This document shows, one piece after another, positions 13,128-19,848 of a stretch of DNA of 19,848 bases (the first letter of the stretch is position 1; each line of letters opens with the position of its first letter). A model generated the notes under the pieces. It worked only from the letters and a program-made list of their open reading frames with translations. It ran no database searches and was not told the origin of the DNA. The DNA comes from an uncultured Collinsella sp. GTDB lineage: Bacteria > Actinomycetota > Coriobacteriia > Coriobacteriales > Coriobacteriaceae. The position numbers and the translations under genes were made by a program. The stretch is from NCBI GenBank assembly GCA_900544755.1, contig UQWQ01000037.1, forward strand, positions 1 to 19,848, in the 5' to 3' direction.

Positions 13128-14540
13128 ATGGACGCAACCGCAATTATCCTCGCCGCCGGCGAGGGCACCCGCATGAAGTCGAACCACTGCAAGGTTTCGC
13201 ACAAGATCCTGGGCAAGCCCATGGTTCAGTGGATCGTCGACGCCACCATCAAGGCCGGCTGCAGCCGCGTCGTGGTCGTCATCGGCAGCCACGCCGACGA
13301 GATGCGCGCCCTCATCGATGGCGCCTACGCCAACAGCGCCACCAAGGTCGAGTGCGTCGAGCAGACCGAGCGCCTGGGCACCGGCCATGCCGTCAAGGTC
13401 GCGCTCGAGGCCTGCGGCATCACGCAAGGCCCCGTCGTCGTGCTCAACGGCGACCTGCCGCTCATCACCGCCGACACCGTCGCCAAGTTCGCACAGACCG
13501 TCGCCACCGGCGAGCTCGCCTGCACCGTCATGACCATGACCCCGCCCGATCCTTTTGGCTACGGCCGCATCAAGCTGGGCGCCGATGGTCAGATCGAGCG
13601 CATCATCGAGCAGAAGGACTGCACGCCCGAGCAGGCCGCCGAGCTACTCGAGTGCAACGCCGGCTGCTACGCCTTCGACGGCGCGCAGCTCGCCGCCCAC
13701 ATTGACGAGATCGGCAACGACAACGCGCAGTCCGAGTACTATCTGCCCGACATGCTCGAGATCCTCAAGGGCCACGGCCAGGCGGTCTCCATCTTCCACT
13801 GCGACGACTACCGCGACGGCCTGGGCGTCAACAGCCGCATCCAGCTCGCACAGCTTACCGCCATCGCGCGCGACCGCATCAACGAGCACTGGATGGCCGA
13901 GGGCGTTACCTTCATCGACCCCACGCAGGCCTGGATCGGCCCTGATGCCACCATCGGCCGCGACACCGTCGTCTGGCCGCAGACGCACCTGATCGGCCAC
14001 GTCACCGTGGGCGAGGAGTGCCAGCTCGGCCCCAACAGCCGCCTCACCGACACCACCGTCGGCAGCGGCTGCACCATCGATGAGACCATCGCCATCGAGG
14101 CCGTCATCGAGAACGGCGTCGACTGCGGCCCGCGCGCCTACCTGCGCCCGGGCACCCACATGCTCGACGGCTCCAAGGCCGGCACGCACGTGGAGATCAA
14201 GAAGTCCACGATCGGCGAGGGCTCCAAGGTGCCGCACCTGTCCTACATCGGCGACACCACCATGGGCTCCGGCGTCAACGTGGGCGCGGGCTCCATCACC
14301 TGCAACTACGACGGCGTCCACAAGCACAAGACCGTCATCGGCAAGGATGCCTTCATTGGCTCCGACACCATGATGGTCGCGCCCGCCCAGATCGGCGACG
14401 GTGCACTCGTGGCCGCCGGCTCCGTCATCACCGAGCCGGTCCCGGCAGACGCGCTCGGCCTGGGCCGCGCCCGTCAGGTAAACATTGAGGGCTGGGCCGC
14501 CGATTATCGCCGCCGTCTGCACGAGGACGACGAGGTATAA
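13128..14540 (+). CDS. glmU: Bifunctional UDP-GlcNAc pyrophosphorylase / GlcN-1-P acetyltransferase
   Basis: GlmU makes UDP-GlcNAc for peptidoglycan. The 470-residue protein has the uridyltransferase signature LAAGEGTRMKS (8-18), QTERLGTGHAV, NGDLPL and GYGRI. A left-handed beta-helix of hexapeptide repeats follows (for example WIGPDATIGRDTVV). The acetyltransferase site includes YLRPGTH, KAGTHVEIKKS, HLSYIGD and VGAGSITCNYDG. ATG 13128 follows ACAGGAGATCAC; frames starting earlier extend into non-family sequence. The length is close to the usual 455-460. It heads the plus-strand glmU-prs-pth series, but its own terminator suggests prs has a separate promoter. Confidence 0.97.
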   Translation: MDATAIILAAGEGTRMKSNHCKVSHKILGKPMVQWIVDATIKAGCSRVVVVIGSHADEMRALIDGAYANSATKVECVEQTERLGTGHAVKVALEACGITQGPVVVLNGDLPLITADTVAKFAQTVATGELACTVMTMTPPDPFGYGRIKLGADGQIERIIEQKDCTPEQAAELLECNAGCYAFDGAQLAAHIDEIGNDNAQSEYYLPDMLEILKGHGQAVSIFHCDDYRDGLGVNSRIQLAQLTAIARDRINEHWMAEGVTFIDPTQAWIGPDATIGRDTVVWPQTHLIGHVTVGEECQLGPNSRLTDTTVGSGCTIDETIAIEAVIENGVDCGPRAYLRPGTHMLDGSKAGTHVEIKKSTIGEGSKVPHLSYIGDTTMGSGVNVGAGSITCNYDGVHKHKTVIGKDAFIGSDTMMVAPAQIGDGALVAAGSVITEPVPADALGLGRARQVNIEGWAADYRRRLHEDDEV

Positions 14541-14557
14541 CGTTTTACCAAGCATCT

Positions 14558-14590
14558 AAGGAGCTGTTCCATGGGGGGCGGCTCCTTTTT
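14558..14590 (+). terminator. Terminator of glmU
   Basis: AAGGAGC (14558-14564) pairs with GCTCCTT (14581-14587), followed by a T-run. It lies 17 bp after the glmU stop. Confidence 0.75.
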
Positions 14591-14733
14591 CTATCGTGAC
14601 CTGCGCAACCGGATGAGTGGTCGGTTCGTGTCCGTTGGCGGTAAAGACGTTATCAGGACCCGATAAACCCCGCCGCGCGGTTACAATGCAACAAGGCATC
14701 TATATGGCATTCGATGTATAAAGGAGAAGGGTA

Positions 14734-15720
14734 ATGCCGATTAATGATCCCGAGAAGTCGGAGAATATGCGCAAGTCCATCCGCGTGTATTCCGGTTCCT
14801 CCAACCGTCCCCTCGCTCAGAAGATTGCTGAGTACCTTGGGGTCGAGCTTTCGGGCCTTACGCTAAAGCAGTTCGCCAATGGTGAGATTTACGCCCGCTA
14901 CGACGAGACCGTCCGCGGCGCCGACGTCTTCCTGATTCAGTCCGTGGCCGGCGGCAACGTCAACGACATGCTCATGGAGCTGCTCATCGCCACCGACGCT
15001 GCCAAGCGCGCATCCGCCCGCTCCATCACCGCCGTTATCACCCACTACGGCTATGCCCGCCAGGACCGCAAGGCCGGCCCGCGCGAGCCCATCACCGCCC
15101 GCCTCGTCGCCAACCTGCTCGAGCGCGCCGGCGTCAACCGCATCATCACCCTCGACCTGCACCAGGGCCAGATCCAGGGCTTCTTCGATATCCCGGTTAA
15201 CCACCTGTCCGCACTGCCGCTGTTTGGCCAGTACTACAACGACATGCACTTCGACACCGACAACCTGGTTGTCGTCTCCCCCGATGTGGGCCGCGCCAAG
15301 GCCGCCAAGAAGCTGTCCGACATGCTCGGCTGCGACCTGGCCATCGCCCACAAGGGCCGTCCGCGCCACAACGCCGCCGAGGTCATGGGCATCATCGGTG
15401 ACATCAAGGGCAAGACCTGCATCATCAACGACGACATGATCGACACCGCTGGCACCCTGTGCGCCAACGTCAAGGAGCTCAAGGCAATGGGCGCCGGCGA
15501 CATCTACGTGTGCGCCACCCACGGCATCTTCTCCGGCCCGGCCATCGAGCGCCTGAACGATGCCCCCATCGTCGAGTGCGTCGTCACTGACGCCATCCCC
15601 GTCGAGGTCGGCGGCAAGATCAAGACCATCTCGGTCGCCGAGGAGTTCGCCCAGGCCATTTCCGCCGTTTACCACGAGGAGCCCGTCTCCACGCTCGTCG
15701 GCGGCGACTTCGCACTGTAG
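14734..15720 (+). CDS. prs: Ribose-phosphate pyrophosphokinase
   Basis: Prs makes PRPP from ribose-5-phosphate and ATP, for nucleotides, His, Trp and NAD. The 328-residue protein shows the N-terminal SGSSNRPLAQKIA, the Mg/ATP region TAVITHYGYARQDRK and LDLHQGQIQGFFDIP. The PRPP-binding loop is DDMIDTAGTL. ATG 14734 is preceded by AAGGAGAAGG, a very strong ribosome site; Met12 is an alternative but has no such site. The usual length is about 315, so the N terminus is slightly long. TACAAT at about 14683-14688 may be its -10, placing a transcript start inside the glmU-prs gap. Confidence 0.97.
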   Translation: MPINDPEKSENMRKSIRVYSGSSNRPLAQKIAEYLGVELSGLTLKQFANGEIYARYDETVRGADVFLIQSVAGGNVNDMLMELLIATDAAKRASARSITAVITHYGYARQDRKAGPREPITARLVANLLERAGVNRIITLDLHQGQIQGFFDIPVNHLSALPLFGQYYNDMHFDTDNLVVVSPDVGRAKAAKKLSDMLGCDLAIAHKGRPRHNAAEVMGIIGDIKGKTCIINDDMIDTAGTLCANVKELKAMGAGDIYVCATHGIFSGPAIERLNDAPIVECVVTDAIPVEVGGKIKTISVAEEFAQAISAVYHEEPVSTLVGGDFAL

Positions 15721-15743
15721 TCGCTCGACCCTCACATCCCTCC

Positions 15744-15848
15744 GGAAGCCCCGGACGCGCCTGCGGGGTTATCACGCGAACGTCCTCGCCGCTTTGCGGC
15801 TGCGGGATGTTCGCTTTGATAACCCCTCCCGGCGTGTCCGGGGCTTCC
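15744..15848. repeat. 105-nt imperfect hairpin between prs and pth
   Basis: The ends GGAAGCCCCGGAC (15744-15756) and GTCCGGGGCTTCC (15836-15848) pair perfectly over 13 bp. Inner blocks GGGGTTATC / GATAACCCC and GCGAACGTCC / GGGATGTTCGC continue the stem. A GCCGC-TTT-GCGGC hairpin forms the tip (15788-15800). No T-run follows, so it is not a standard terminator. It may protect the prs 3' end, act as a BIME-type repeat or be a non-coding RNA. Confidence 0.75.
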
Positions 15849-15962
15849 TGCTGTCTCGGGGCAGCTGTTTTCTGGAATGACTTTGCTGCAACCTTTCCTC
15901 GCCTTCGGCGGGCGTGGTAGCCTTTGTCGTTGATTAAACTTTTTATGTAACGGAGGACAAAT

Positions 15963-16592
15963 ATGGCCGCTGCACAGCCGCTTAAGATTCGCATGGTTGC
16001 CGGGCTTGGCAACCCGGGCGAGGAATATGCCGAGACCCGCCACAACGCCGGCTTTAAGGCGATTGACGAGCTGGCCCGTCAGGCCGGCGTCACGTACTGG
16101 AAAAACCAGGCCGGCGCCGAGGTCGCGCTCATCAATATCAACGATGCCGAGGAAGAGGGCGGCAAGCGCCAGATTGTGTTGGTCAAGCCGCAGTCGTACA
16201 TGAACACCTCGGGCGGCCCCATCTCCAAGCTCTGCCGCGAGTACAAAATCAAGGCCGAGGAGCTGCTCGTCATCCACGACGAGCTCGATATTCCCGCCGG
16301 CGACGTGCGTGTTAAGGTGGGCGGAGGCCATGCCGGTCACAACGGCCTGCGCTCCATCATCGACAAGATGGGCAGCCGCGACTTTAGCCGCATCCGCACC
16401 GGCATCGGCAACCCTCCCGGCAAGATGGCCGTGGCAGACTACGTGCTCAAGCAGCTGCGCGCCCGCGAGGCCGAGGACTTCCAGGACACCTGCGCCCGCG
16501 CCGCCGACGCCGCCGGCCTGGCAATCGTGCACGGCGCGATCTATGCCCGCGACCACGTCAACGGCGCCGCTTCCTCCAACGGCAAGCACTAA
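15963..16592 (+). CDS. pth: Peptidyl-tRNA hydrolase
   Basis: Pth recycles peptidyl-tRNAs released from stalled ribosomes. The 209-residue protein has the signatures AGLGNPGEEYAETRHNAGF (13-31, catalytic His27), KPQSYMNTSG and IHDELDIPAGDVRVKVGGG, followed by HAGHNGLRS, all in the usual order. ATG 15963 follows GGAGGACAAAT. Length is slightly above the usual 190, from a short C-terminal tail (ARDHVNGAASSNGKH). A REP-like repeat begins at its stop codon, which may have shaped the tail. It often follows prs in Gram-positive genomes, consistent with this neighbourhood. Confidence 0.97.
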   Translation: MAAAQPLKIRMVAGLGNPGEEYAETRHNAGFKAIDELARQAGVTYWKNQAGAEVALININDAEEEGGKRQIVLVKPQSYMNTSGGPISKLCREYKIKAEELLVIHDELDIPAGDVRVKVGGGHAGHNGLRSIIDKMGSRDFSRIRTGIGNPPGKMAVADYVLKQLRAREAEDFQDTCARAADAAGLAIVHGAIYARDHVNGAASSNGKH

Positions 16593-16632
16593 AACCTACC
16601 ATTTAGGGATGTTTATTTTGGCAGGTTTTATC
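16591..16632. repeat. REP-like repeat, family A copy 1, overlapping the pth stop
   Basis: AAAACCTACC and GGCAGGTTTT ends flank a centre containing TAGGGATGTTTA. The first two bases are the end of the pth TAA codon. Copy 2 lies inverted at 16751-16791. Confidence 0.7.
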
Positions 16633-16695
16633 TGCTGAAACGCCGCGGTGGCCGCATCGCAATAAACACGCTGCCACCATACATGCATAACGCTC

Positions 16696-16739
16696 CAAAG
16701 GGGGCCGGCCTCATCAAAGCGCGAGGCCGGCCCCCTTTG
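16696..16739 (+). terminator. Perfect 17-bp GC-rich hairpin after pth
   Basis: The arms 16696-16712 and 16723-16739 are perfectly complementary over 17 bp (CAAAGGGGGCC...), with a 10-nt loop. The downstream sequence has only short T-runs (CTTTGCCGTTTTG). It probably stops transcription from pth. It sits at the centre of the inverted REP pair. Confidence 0.7.
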
Positions 16740-16750
16740 CCGTTTTGCCT

Positions 16751-16791
16751 GATAAAACCTACCAAAATAAACCTGTCCCTTTTTGGCAGGT
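16751..16791. repeat. REP-like repeat, family A copy 2
   Basis: The sequence carries ACCTACCAAAATAAACCTG, then TCCCTTTTTGGCAGGT. It is the inverse of copy 1 with a few changes. Its CCTGTCCC core and ACC.../...GGT ends match the palindrome at 19274-19308. Confidence 0.7.
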
Positions 16792-16840
16792 CACTTTTCC
16801 CAACCGCCGAAGACACACGTAAACAGCATGTCCATGAGGG

Positions 16841-16846
16841 TATAAT
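16841..16846 (+). promoter_or_regulatory. -10 element before the NfnA-like gene
   Basis: A perfect TATAAT lies 106 bp before the ATG at 16952. No good -35 is visible at 16-18 bp. The leader 16855-16951 has no obvious hairpin terminator. Confidence 0.5.
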
Positions 16847-16951
16847 TTGCATCGTATGTCTGCACAACGCCTGTGCGCGTACGGTTTTATTCGGGCTACC
16901 GTCCATTTCCGTGGAGGCACGGTTCGGCGGCCCTAACAAGAGAGGGGTTCT

Positions 16952-17791
16952 ATGTATAAGATCCTGGAGAAGACGCAGTTCTCGGAGAAGGTGTTCAAGT
17001 TCCGCATCGAGGCGCCTGCAATCGCCAAACATGCGCACGCTGGACAGTTCCTCATGGTCCGCGCCAACGAGACGGGCGAGCGCGTCCCGTTTACCCTGGC
17101 CGGCTGGAACGGTGACGAGGGCTGGGTCGAGTTCATCTTCATGGTGATCGGCAAGACCACCGAGATGCTTTCCACCTACGAGGCCGGCGAGTCGCTGCGC
17201 GACGTCGTGGGCCCGTTGGGCGTTCCCACCGAGATGGCCGAGGGCCCCTGTGCCGTCATTGGCGGCGGCGTCGGCCTGGCAATTGCCTTCCCGGTCGCCA
17301 AGCACCTGGTCGAGACCGGTCACGAGGTGCACGCCATCATGGGCGCCCGCACCAAGGACCTCCTGCTCATGGAGGACCAGTTCCGCGAGCTCCTCGACGA
17401 GGATCACATCCACATCACGACCGACGACGGGTCCTACGGCGAGCAGGGCGTTGTCACCGCTCCGCTGGAGCGCCTGCTGCAGGACAAGGCCGTGAGCCAG
17501 GTCTTCTGCGTCGGCCCCGTTCCGATGATGAAGTTCTCGACCCTCACCGCCCAGAAGTACGACACCCCCATCACCGCGTCGCTCAACCCCATCATGGTTG
17601 ACGGCACCGGTATGTGCGGCTGCTGCCGCGTCGAGGTGGGCGGCGTGACCAAGTTCGCTTGCGTCGACGGCCCCGACTTCGATGCCACCCTGGTCGACTG
17701 GGATGACCTTCGTGCCCGCCAGGCCGCTTACCGTTCCGAAGAGGGCGAGTCCCTCAAGGCCTATGAGGAAAAGAGCTGCGCATGCCACTAG
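16952..17791 (+). CDS. nfnA: FAD/NAD-binding subunit of NADH-dependent ferredoxin:NADP oxidoreductase (NfnA-like)
   Basis: This 279-residue protein belongs to the ferredoxin-NADP reductase / dihydroorotate dehydrogenase electron-transfer family. It has an FAD-binding region (AGQFLMVRANETGERVPFTL), an NAD-binding GGGVGLAIAFPVAKHL motif and CVGPVPMMK. A [2Fe-2S] motif DGTGMCGCCRVEVGG, then FACVDGP, lies near the C terminus. With the downstream GltA-like subunit it would couple NADH, ferredoxin and NADP by flavin-based electron bifurcation, as expected in a fermentative anaerobe. Alternatively it acts as a sulfide dehydrogenase subunit. The start ATG follows GAGAGGGG. The last 10 bases overlap the next gene. 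The C terminus ends in an unusual SCACH. Confidence 0.9.
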   Translation: MYKILEKTQFSEKVFKFRIEAPAIAKHAHAGQFLMVRANETGERVPFTLAGWNGDEGWVEFIFMVIGKTTEMLSTYEAGESLRDVVGPLGVPTEMAEGPCAVIGGGVGLAIAFPVAKHLVETGHEVHAIMGARTKDLLLMEDQFRELLDEDHIHITTDDGSYGEQGVVTAPLERLLQDKAVSQVFCVGPVPMMKFSTLTAQKYDTPITASLNPIMVDGTGMCGCCRVEVGGVTKFACVDGPDFDATLVDWDDLRARQAAYRSEEGESLKAYEEKSCACH

Positions 17792-19191
17792 TTAACGGTC
17801 GTTTCGTTGCCGATATGAAGTCGCCCCGCACCCCCGATAACGAGGAGCCGGCTGCCGAGCGCGCCTGCGACTTCCGCCCCGTCGACAAGGGCTTCACCGA
17901 GGAGATGGCGCTGGCCGAGGCCGAGCGCTGCCTCAACTGCAAGAAGCCGTTCTGTGTTGAGGGCTGCCCCGTCAACATCAACATTCCCCGCTTTATCGAG
18001 CAGATCCGCGCGAAGGACTTCGGCGGCGCTCTCGATACCATTCGCGAGGACTCCATGCTTCCCGCCATCTGCGGTCGCGTCTGCCCGCAGGAGAACCAGT
18101 GCGAGGGCAAGTGCATCCGTGGCAAGAAGTCCGAGCCCGTGGCCATCGGCCAGCTCGAGCGCTTCTTGGGCGACCGCCCCGAGCTCGCCTCCACGCCCAA
18201 GATGGCCCCCAAGAACGGCAAGAAGGTCGCCGTCGTCGGCTCTGGCCCGTCCGGCATCACCTGCGCCGGCGAGCTCGCCCGCAACGGCTTTGACGTCACC
18301 GTCTTCGAGGCATTCTTCACCGGCGGCGGCGTGCTGGTCTACGGCATCCCCGAGTTCCGTCTGCCCAAGGCAGTCGTCAAGCGCGAGATCGACGGCCTGG
18401 AGGACATGGGCGTCAAGTTTGAGTACAACTCCGTCGTGGGCAACATGGCCACGGCCGAGGAGCTGTTCGAGCAGGGCTTCGACGCCATCTACGTGGCAAC
18501 CGGCGCCGGCCTGCCCAAGTTCCTCAACGTCCCCGGCGAGAACCTGCCCAACGTCTTCTTCGCTAACGAGTACCTCACCCGCGTGAACCTGATGAAGGCC
18601 AACAAGTTCCCCGAGTACGACACCCCCACCAAGCACGGCAAGAACGTCGTCGTCTTTGGTGGCGGCAACGTGGCTATGGACGCCGTCCGTACCGCCAAGC
18701 GCCTGGGCGCCGAGCACGCCATCATCGCCTACCGCCGTACCGAGGACGAGATGCCCTGCCGTCGCGCCGAGCTGCACCATGCTAAGGCCGAGGGCGTCGA
18801 GGTTCTGCCGCTCGTCTCCCCGCTCGAGTTTGTCGCTGGCGAGGACGGCTCCGTGTGCGCCGTCAAGGTCCAGAAGATGGAGCTCGGCGAGCCTGACGAG
18901 TCCGGCCGTCGTCGCCCGGTGCCCATCGAGGGCGCCATCGAGGAGATTCCCTGCGACGTCGCAATCTCGGCTATCGGCACCAACGCCAACCCCTTCGCTG
19001 CCAAGATCGGCGGCAAGATGGAGCTCAACAAGTGGGGCTACATCGTCGCCGACGAGGAGACCGGCCAGACCACCGATCCCCGCATCTGGGCCGGCGGCGA
19101 CATCGTCACCGGTGCCGCTACGGTCATTCTGGCGATGGGTGCCGGCAAGAAGGCCGCCGCTTCGATCACCAAGAGCCTGCTGGGCGAGTAA
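17782..19191 (+). CDS. nfnB: GltA/NfnB-type NADPH-dependent oxidoreductase, large subunit
   Basis: This 469-residue protein is annotated in most genomes as homotetrameric glutamate synthase small-type subunit GltA. Next to an NfnA gene it more likely acts as NfnB. Two Cys clusters bind [4Fe-4S]: C50, C53, C58, C62 (CLNCKKPFCVEGCPV) and C97, C101, C107, C111. The FAD fold starts at VAVVGSGPSGITCAGELARN (149-168). The NADPH site is VVVFGGGNVAMDAVRTAKRL. The final FAD motif is WAGGDIVTGAATVILAMG. The start ATG 17782 lies inside the end of nfnA, showing translational coupling. No large glutamate synthase gene lies nearby, supporting the Nfn reading. Confidence 0.93.
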   Translation: MPLVNGRFVADMKSPRTPDNEEPAAERACDFRPVDKGFTEEMALAEAERCLNCKKPFCVEGCPVNINIPRFIEQIRAKDFGGALDTIREDSMLPAICGRVCPQENQCEGKCIRGKKSEPVAIGQLERFLGDRPELASTPKMAPKNGKKVAVVGSGPSGITCAGELARNGFDVTVFEAFFTGGGVLVYGIPEFRLPKAVVKREIDGLEDMGVKFEYNSVVGNMATAEELFEQGFDAIYVATGAGLPKFLNVPGENLPNVFFANEYLTRVNLMKANKFPEYDTPTKHGKNVVVFGGGNVAMDAVRTAKRLGAEHAIIAYRRTEDEMPCRRAELHHAKAEGVEVLPLVSPLEFVAGEDGSVCAVKVQKMELGEPDESGRRRPVPIEGAIEEIPCDVAISAIGTNANPFAAKIGGKMELNKWGYIVADEETGQTTDPRIWAGGDIVTGAATVILAMGAGKKAAASITKSLLGE

Positions 19192-19219
19192 TCACCTGCA
19201 GCACTAGCCACCAAACGGC

Positions 19220-19257
19220 AAAGTCCCCGTCGAGCACACGCCCGGCGGGGTCTTTTT
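19220..19257 (+). terminator. Terminator of the nfnAB operon
   Basis: AAAGTCCCCG and CGGGGTCTTT form a stem with one T-T mismatch, followed by a T-run. It lies 28 bp after the nfnB stop. Confidence 0.85.
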
Positions 19258-19273
19258 CTATGCCGGCCGCCCG

Positions 19274-19308
19274 ACCACCATAAAGGGGACAGGCACCTTT
19301 GTGGTGGT
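19274..19308. repeat. REP-like palindrome, family A copy 3
   Basis: ACCACCATAAAGG (19274-19286) and CCTTTGTGGTGGT (19296-19308) pair at 12 of 13 positions around the loop GGACAGGCA. The complement carries CCTGTCCC, as in the repeat at 16751-16791. Its 3' edge abuts the -35 of the next promoter. Confidence 0.75.
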
Positions 19309-19338
19309 TTTACTCGCGCGGATGACTCGGGTTACAAT
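19309..19338 (+). promoter_or_regulatory. Promoter of the B3/4-domain gene
   Basis: TTTACT (19309-19314), an 18-bp spacer and TACAAT (19333-19338) give a sigma-70-like promoter. The predicted start is near 19345, leaving a leader of about 138 nt. Confidence 0.55.
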
Positions 19339-19344
19339 ACGCCT

Positions 19345-19482
19345 GACATATTGCCCCCTTCTCCGGATGGGGGCAGCGTAAGCGCTCTTGTGGCGGCACC
19401 GTAGGACTTTGAAGGTGGCCGTCGTAAGGGCGCTTTTTGTTTAGGCGCCCTCGCTCGGGCGCGCACGATGAATGGAGAGCGC
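19345..19482 (+). ncRNA. Structured leader RNA with an internal terminator hairpin, possible attenuator or riboswitch
   Basis: Hairpin 1 is TGCCCCC / GGGGGCA (19352-19374). Hairpin 2 is a long stem from 19380 to 19434 in which AAGCGCTCT pairs with AGGGCGCTT and GGCGGCACC pairs with GGTG(G)CCGTC. It is followed by TTTGTTT, a typical intrinsic terminator. Hairpin 3 is GCGCCC / GGGCGC (19445-19462). The right arm of hairpin 2 (AGGGCGC) can instead pair with GGCGCCCT of hairpin 3, so two exclusive folds are possible. A terminator between a promoter and its gene, with a competing partner, is the layout of attenuators. I did not recognise a known riboswitch consensus; GGCGGCACCG only partly resembles the T-box sequence. 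Confidence 0.5.
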
Positions 19483-19848
19483 ATGAAGAGCTTTATTGCC
19501 GAGGATTCGTTTTGGGAGCTATTTCCGCAGGCGGCTGTCGGTGTTGTGGTCGTAAAGGGCATGAAGCCCGCGGCTCAGATTCCTCAAGAGGACGTGGACG
19601 CGATTGCGGCGTTGCTCGACCGCGCCAATATCGACGCGGAGCGTCATCTGACCAGCGATACTATCAGCGAGAACGCACCGGTCAAGGCATGGCGCGAGGC
19701 TTATCGGCTGTTCAAGACCAAAAAGGGCGCGCGTTGCTCAATTGAGAACCTGCTCAAGCGCGTGCTCAAGGGCAAACCGGTGGGCCACATTACGCCCGCG
19801 GTGGATATCTACAACACGGTGTCGCTGACCTACGCGCTGCCCGTTGGC
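19483..19848 (+). CDS. B3/4 domain protein, N-terminal part (runs off the window)
   Basis: The frame is open from ATG 19483 (GGAGAG five to eight bases upstream) to the window end, 122 codons. The protein starts MKSFIAEDSFWELFPQAAVG. It has WREAYRLFKTKKGARCSIEN (about 77-96) and then VDIYNTVSLTYALPVG, the pattern of B3/B4 domain proteins. That domain is the tRNA-binding and editing domain of the phenylalanyl-tRNA synthetase beta chain. Stand-alone members may edit or bind aminoacyl-tRNA, but their roles are mostly untested. The upstream structured leader suggests its expression is controlled. Confidence 0.85.
   Translation, partial: MKSFIAEDSFWELFPQAAVGVVVVKGMKPAAQIPQEDVDAIAALLDRANIDAERHLTSDTISENAPVKAWREAYRLFKTKKGARCSIENLLKRVLKGKPVGHITPAVDIYNTVSLTYALPVG

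Noticed and set aside
13644..14555. Long minus-strand frame opposite glmU
   Set aside because: It is an antisense artefact of high-GC third positions in glmU.
16628..17788. 386-codon minus-strand frame opposite nfnA
   Set aside because: It is a shadow of the NfnA gene that also runs through the REP pair; no motif.
19386..19402. Possible T-box motif (GGCGGCACCG) in the leader of the B3/4 gene
   Set aside because: It matches only part of the GGGTGGNACCGCG consensus, lacks the TGGN bulge, and the leader is too short for a normal T-box with a specifier stem.

Overview
The window is GC-rich bacterial DNA that looks like a member of the Coriobacteriia, most likely Collinsella or a close relative. 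This is inferred from the gene content: a fused FolP-FolK, a single-chain double-ATPase ECF transporter, an NfnA/GltA-type electron-bifurcating pair, and CxxC surface proteins with KTVHHDA repeats. It is not proven by any marker here.

Layout. 1-482 is the 3' end of a plus-strand secreted or surface-type protein that starts outside the window. 550-3150 is a minus-strand cluster typical of a small mobile element: an AlpA/Xis-like HTH protein, a DUF6291-like replication-associated protein, a frameshifted small gene, a MobC-like relaxosome protein and two small unknowns. It also holds strong inverted repeats that could belong to an oriT. No integrase or intact relaxase is visible. The cluster ends about 500 bp from the 3' end of an initiator tRNA gene (3654-3730, minus).

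3927-9144 carries cofactor and maintenance genes: coaX (plus), facing a divergent biotin-ligase-like gene and a folP-folK fusion that run on the minus strand, then a sirtuin (minus) and an exonuclease III (plus). 9145-9678 is a gene-free block packed with inverted repeats and one terminator. 9679-12927 (minus) is a three-gene ECF vitamin/metal transporter operon: EcfT, fused EcfA-EcfA', S component. 13128-16592 (plus) holds glmU, prs and pth, a common housekeeping neighbourhood linking cell-wall UDP-GlcNAc, PRPP and translation. 16952-19191 is an overlapping pair for an NfnAB-like NADH-dependent ferredoxin:NADP oxidoreductase. The window ends in a B3/4-domain protein preceded by a structured leader RNA.

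The most distinctive property is the density of palindromic repeats. At least two REP-like families are visible. One 63-codon palindromic segment appears to be inserted in frame in the linker of the ECF ATPase. Two palindromes overlap stop codons (coaX, pth). A 105-nt hairpin lies between prs and pth. No complete new defence or biosynthetic system is visible. The best candidates for new biology are the leader RNA at 19345-19482, the coding palindrome at 11058-11246, and the biotin-ligase-like protein that lacks the usual catalytic lysine region.
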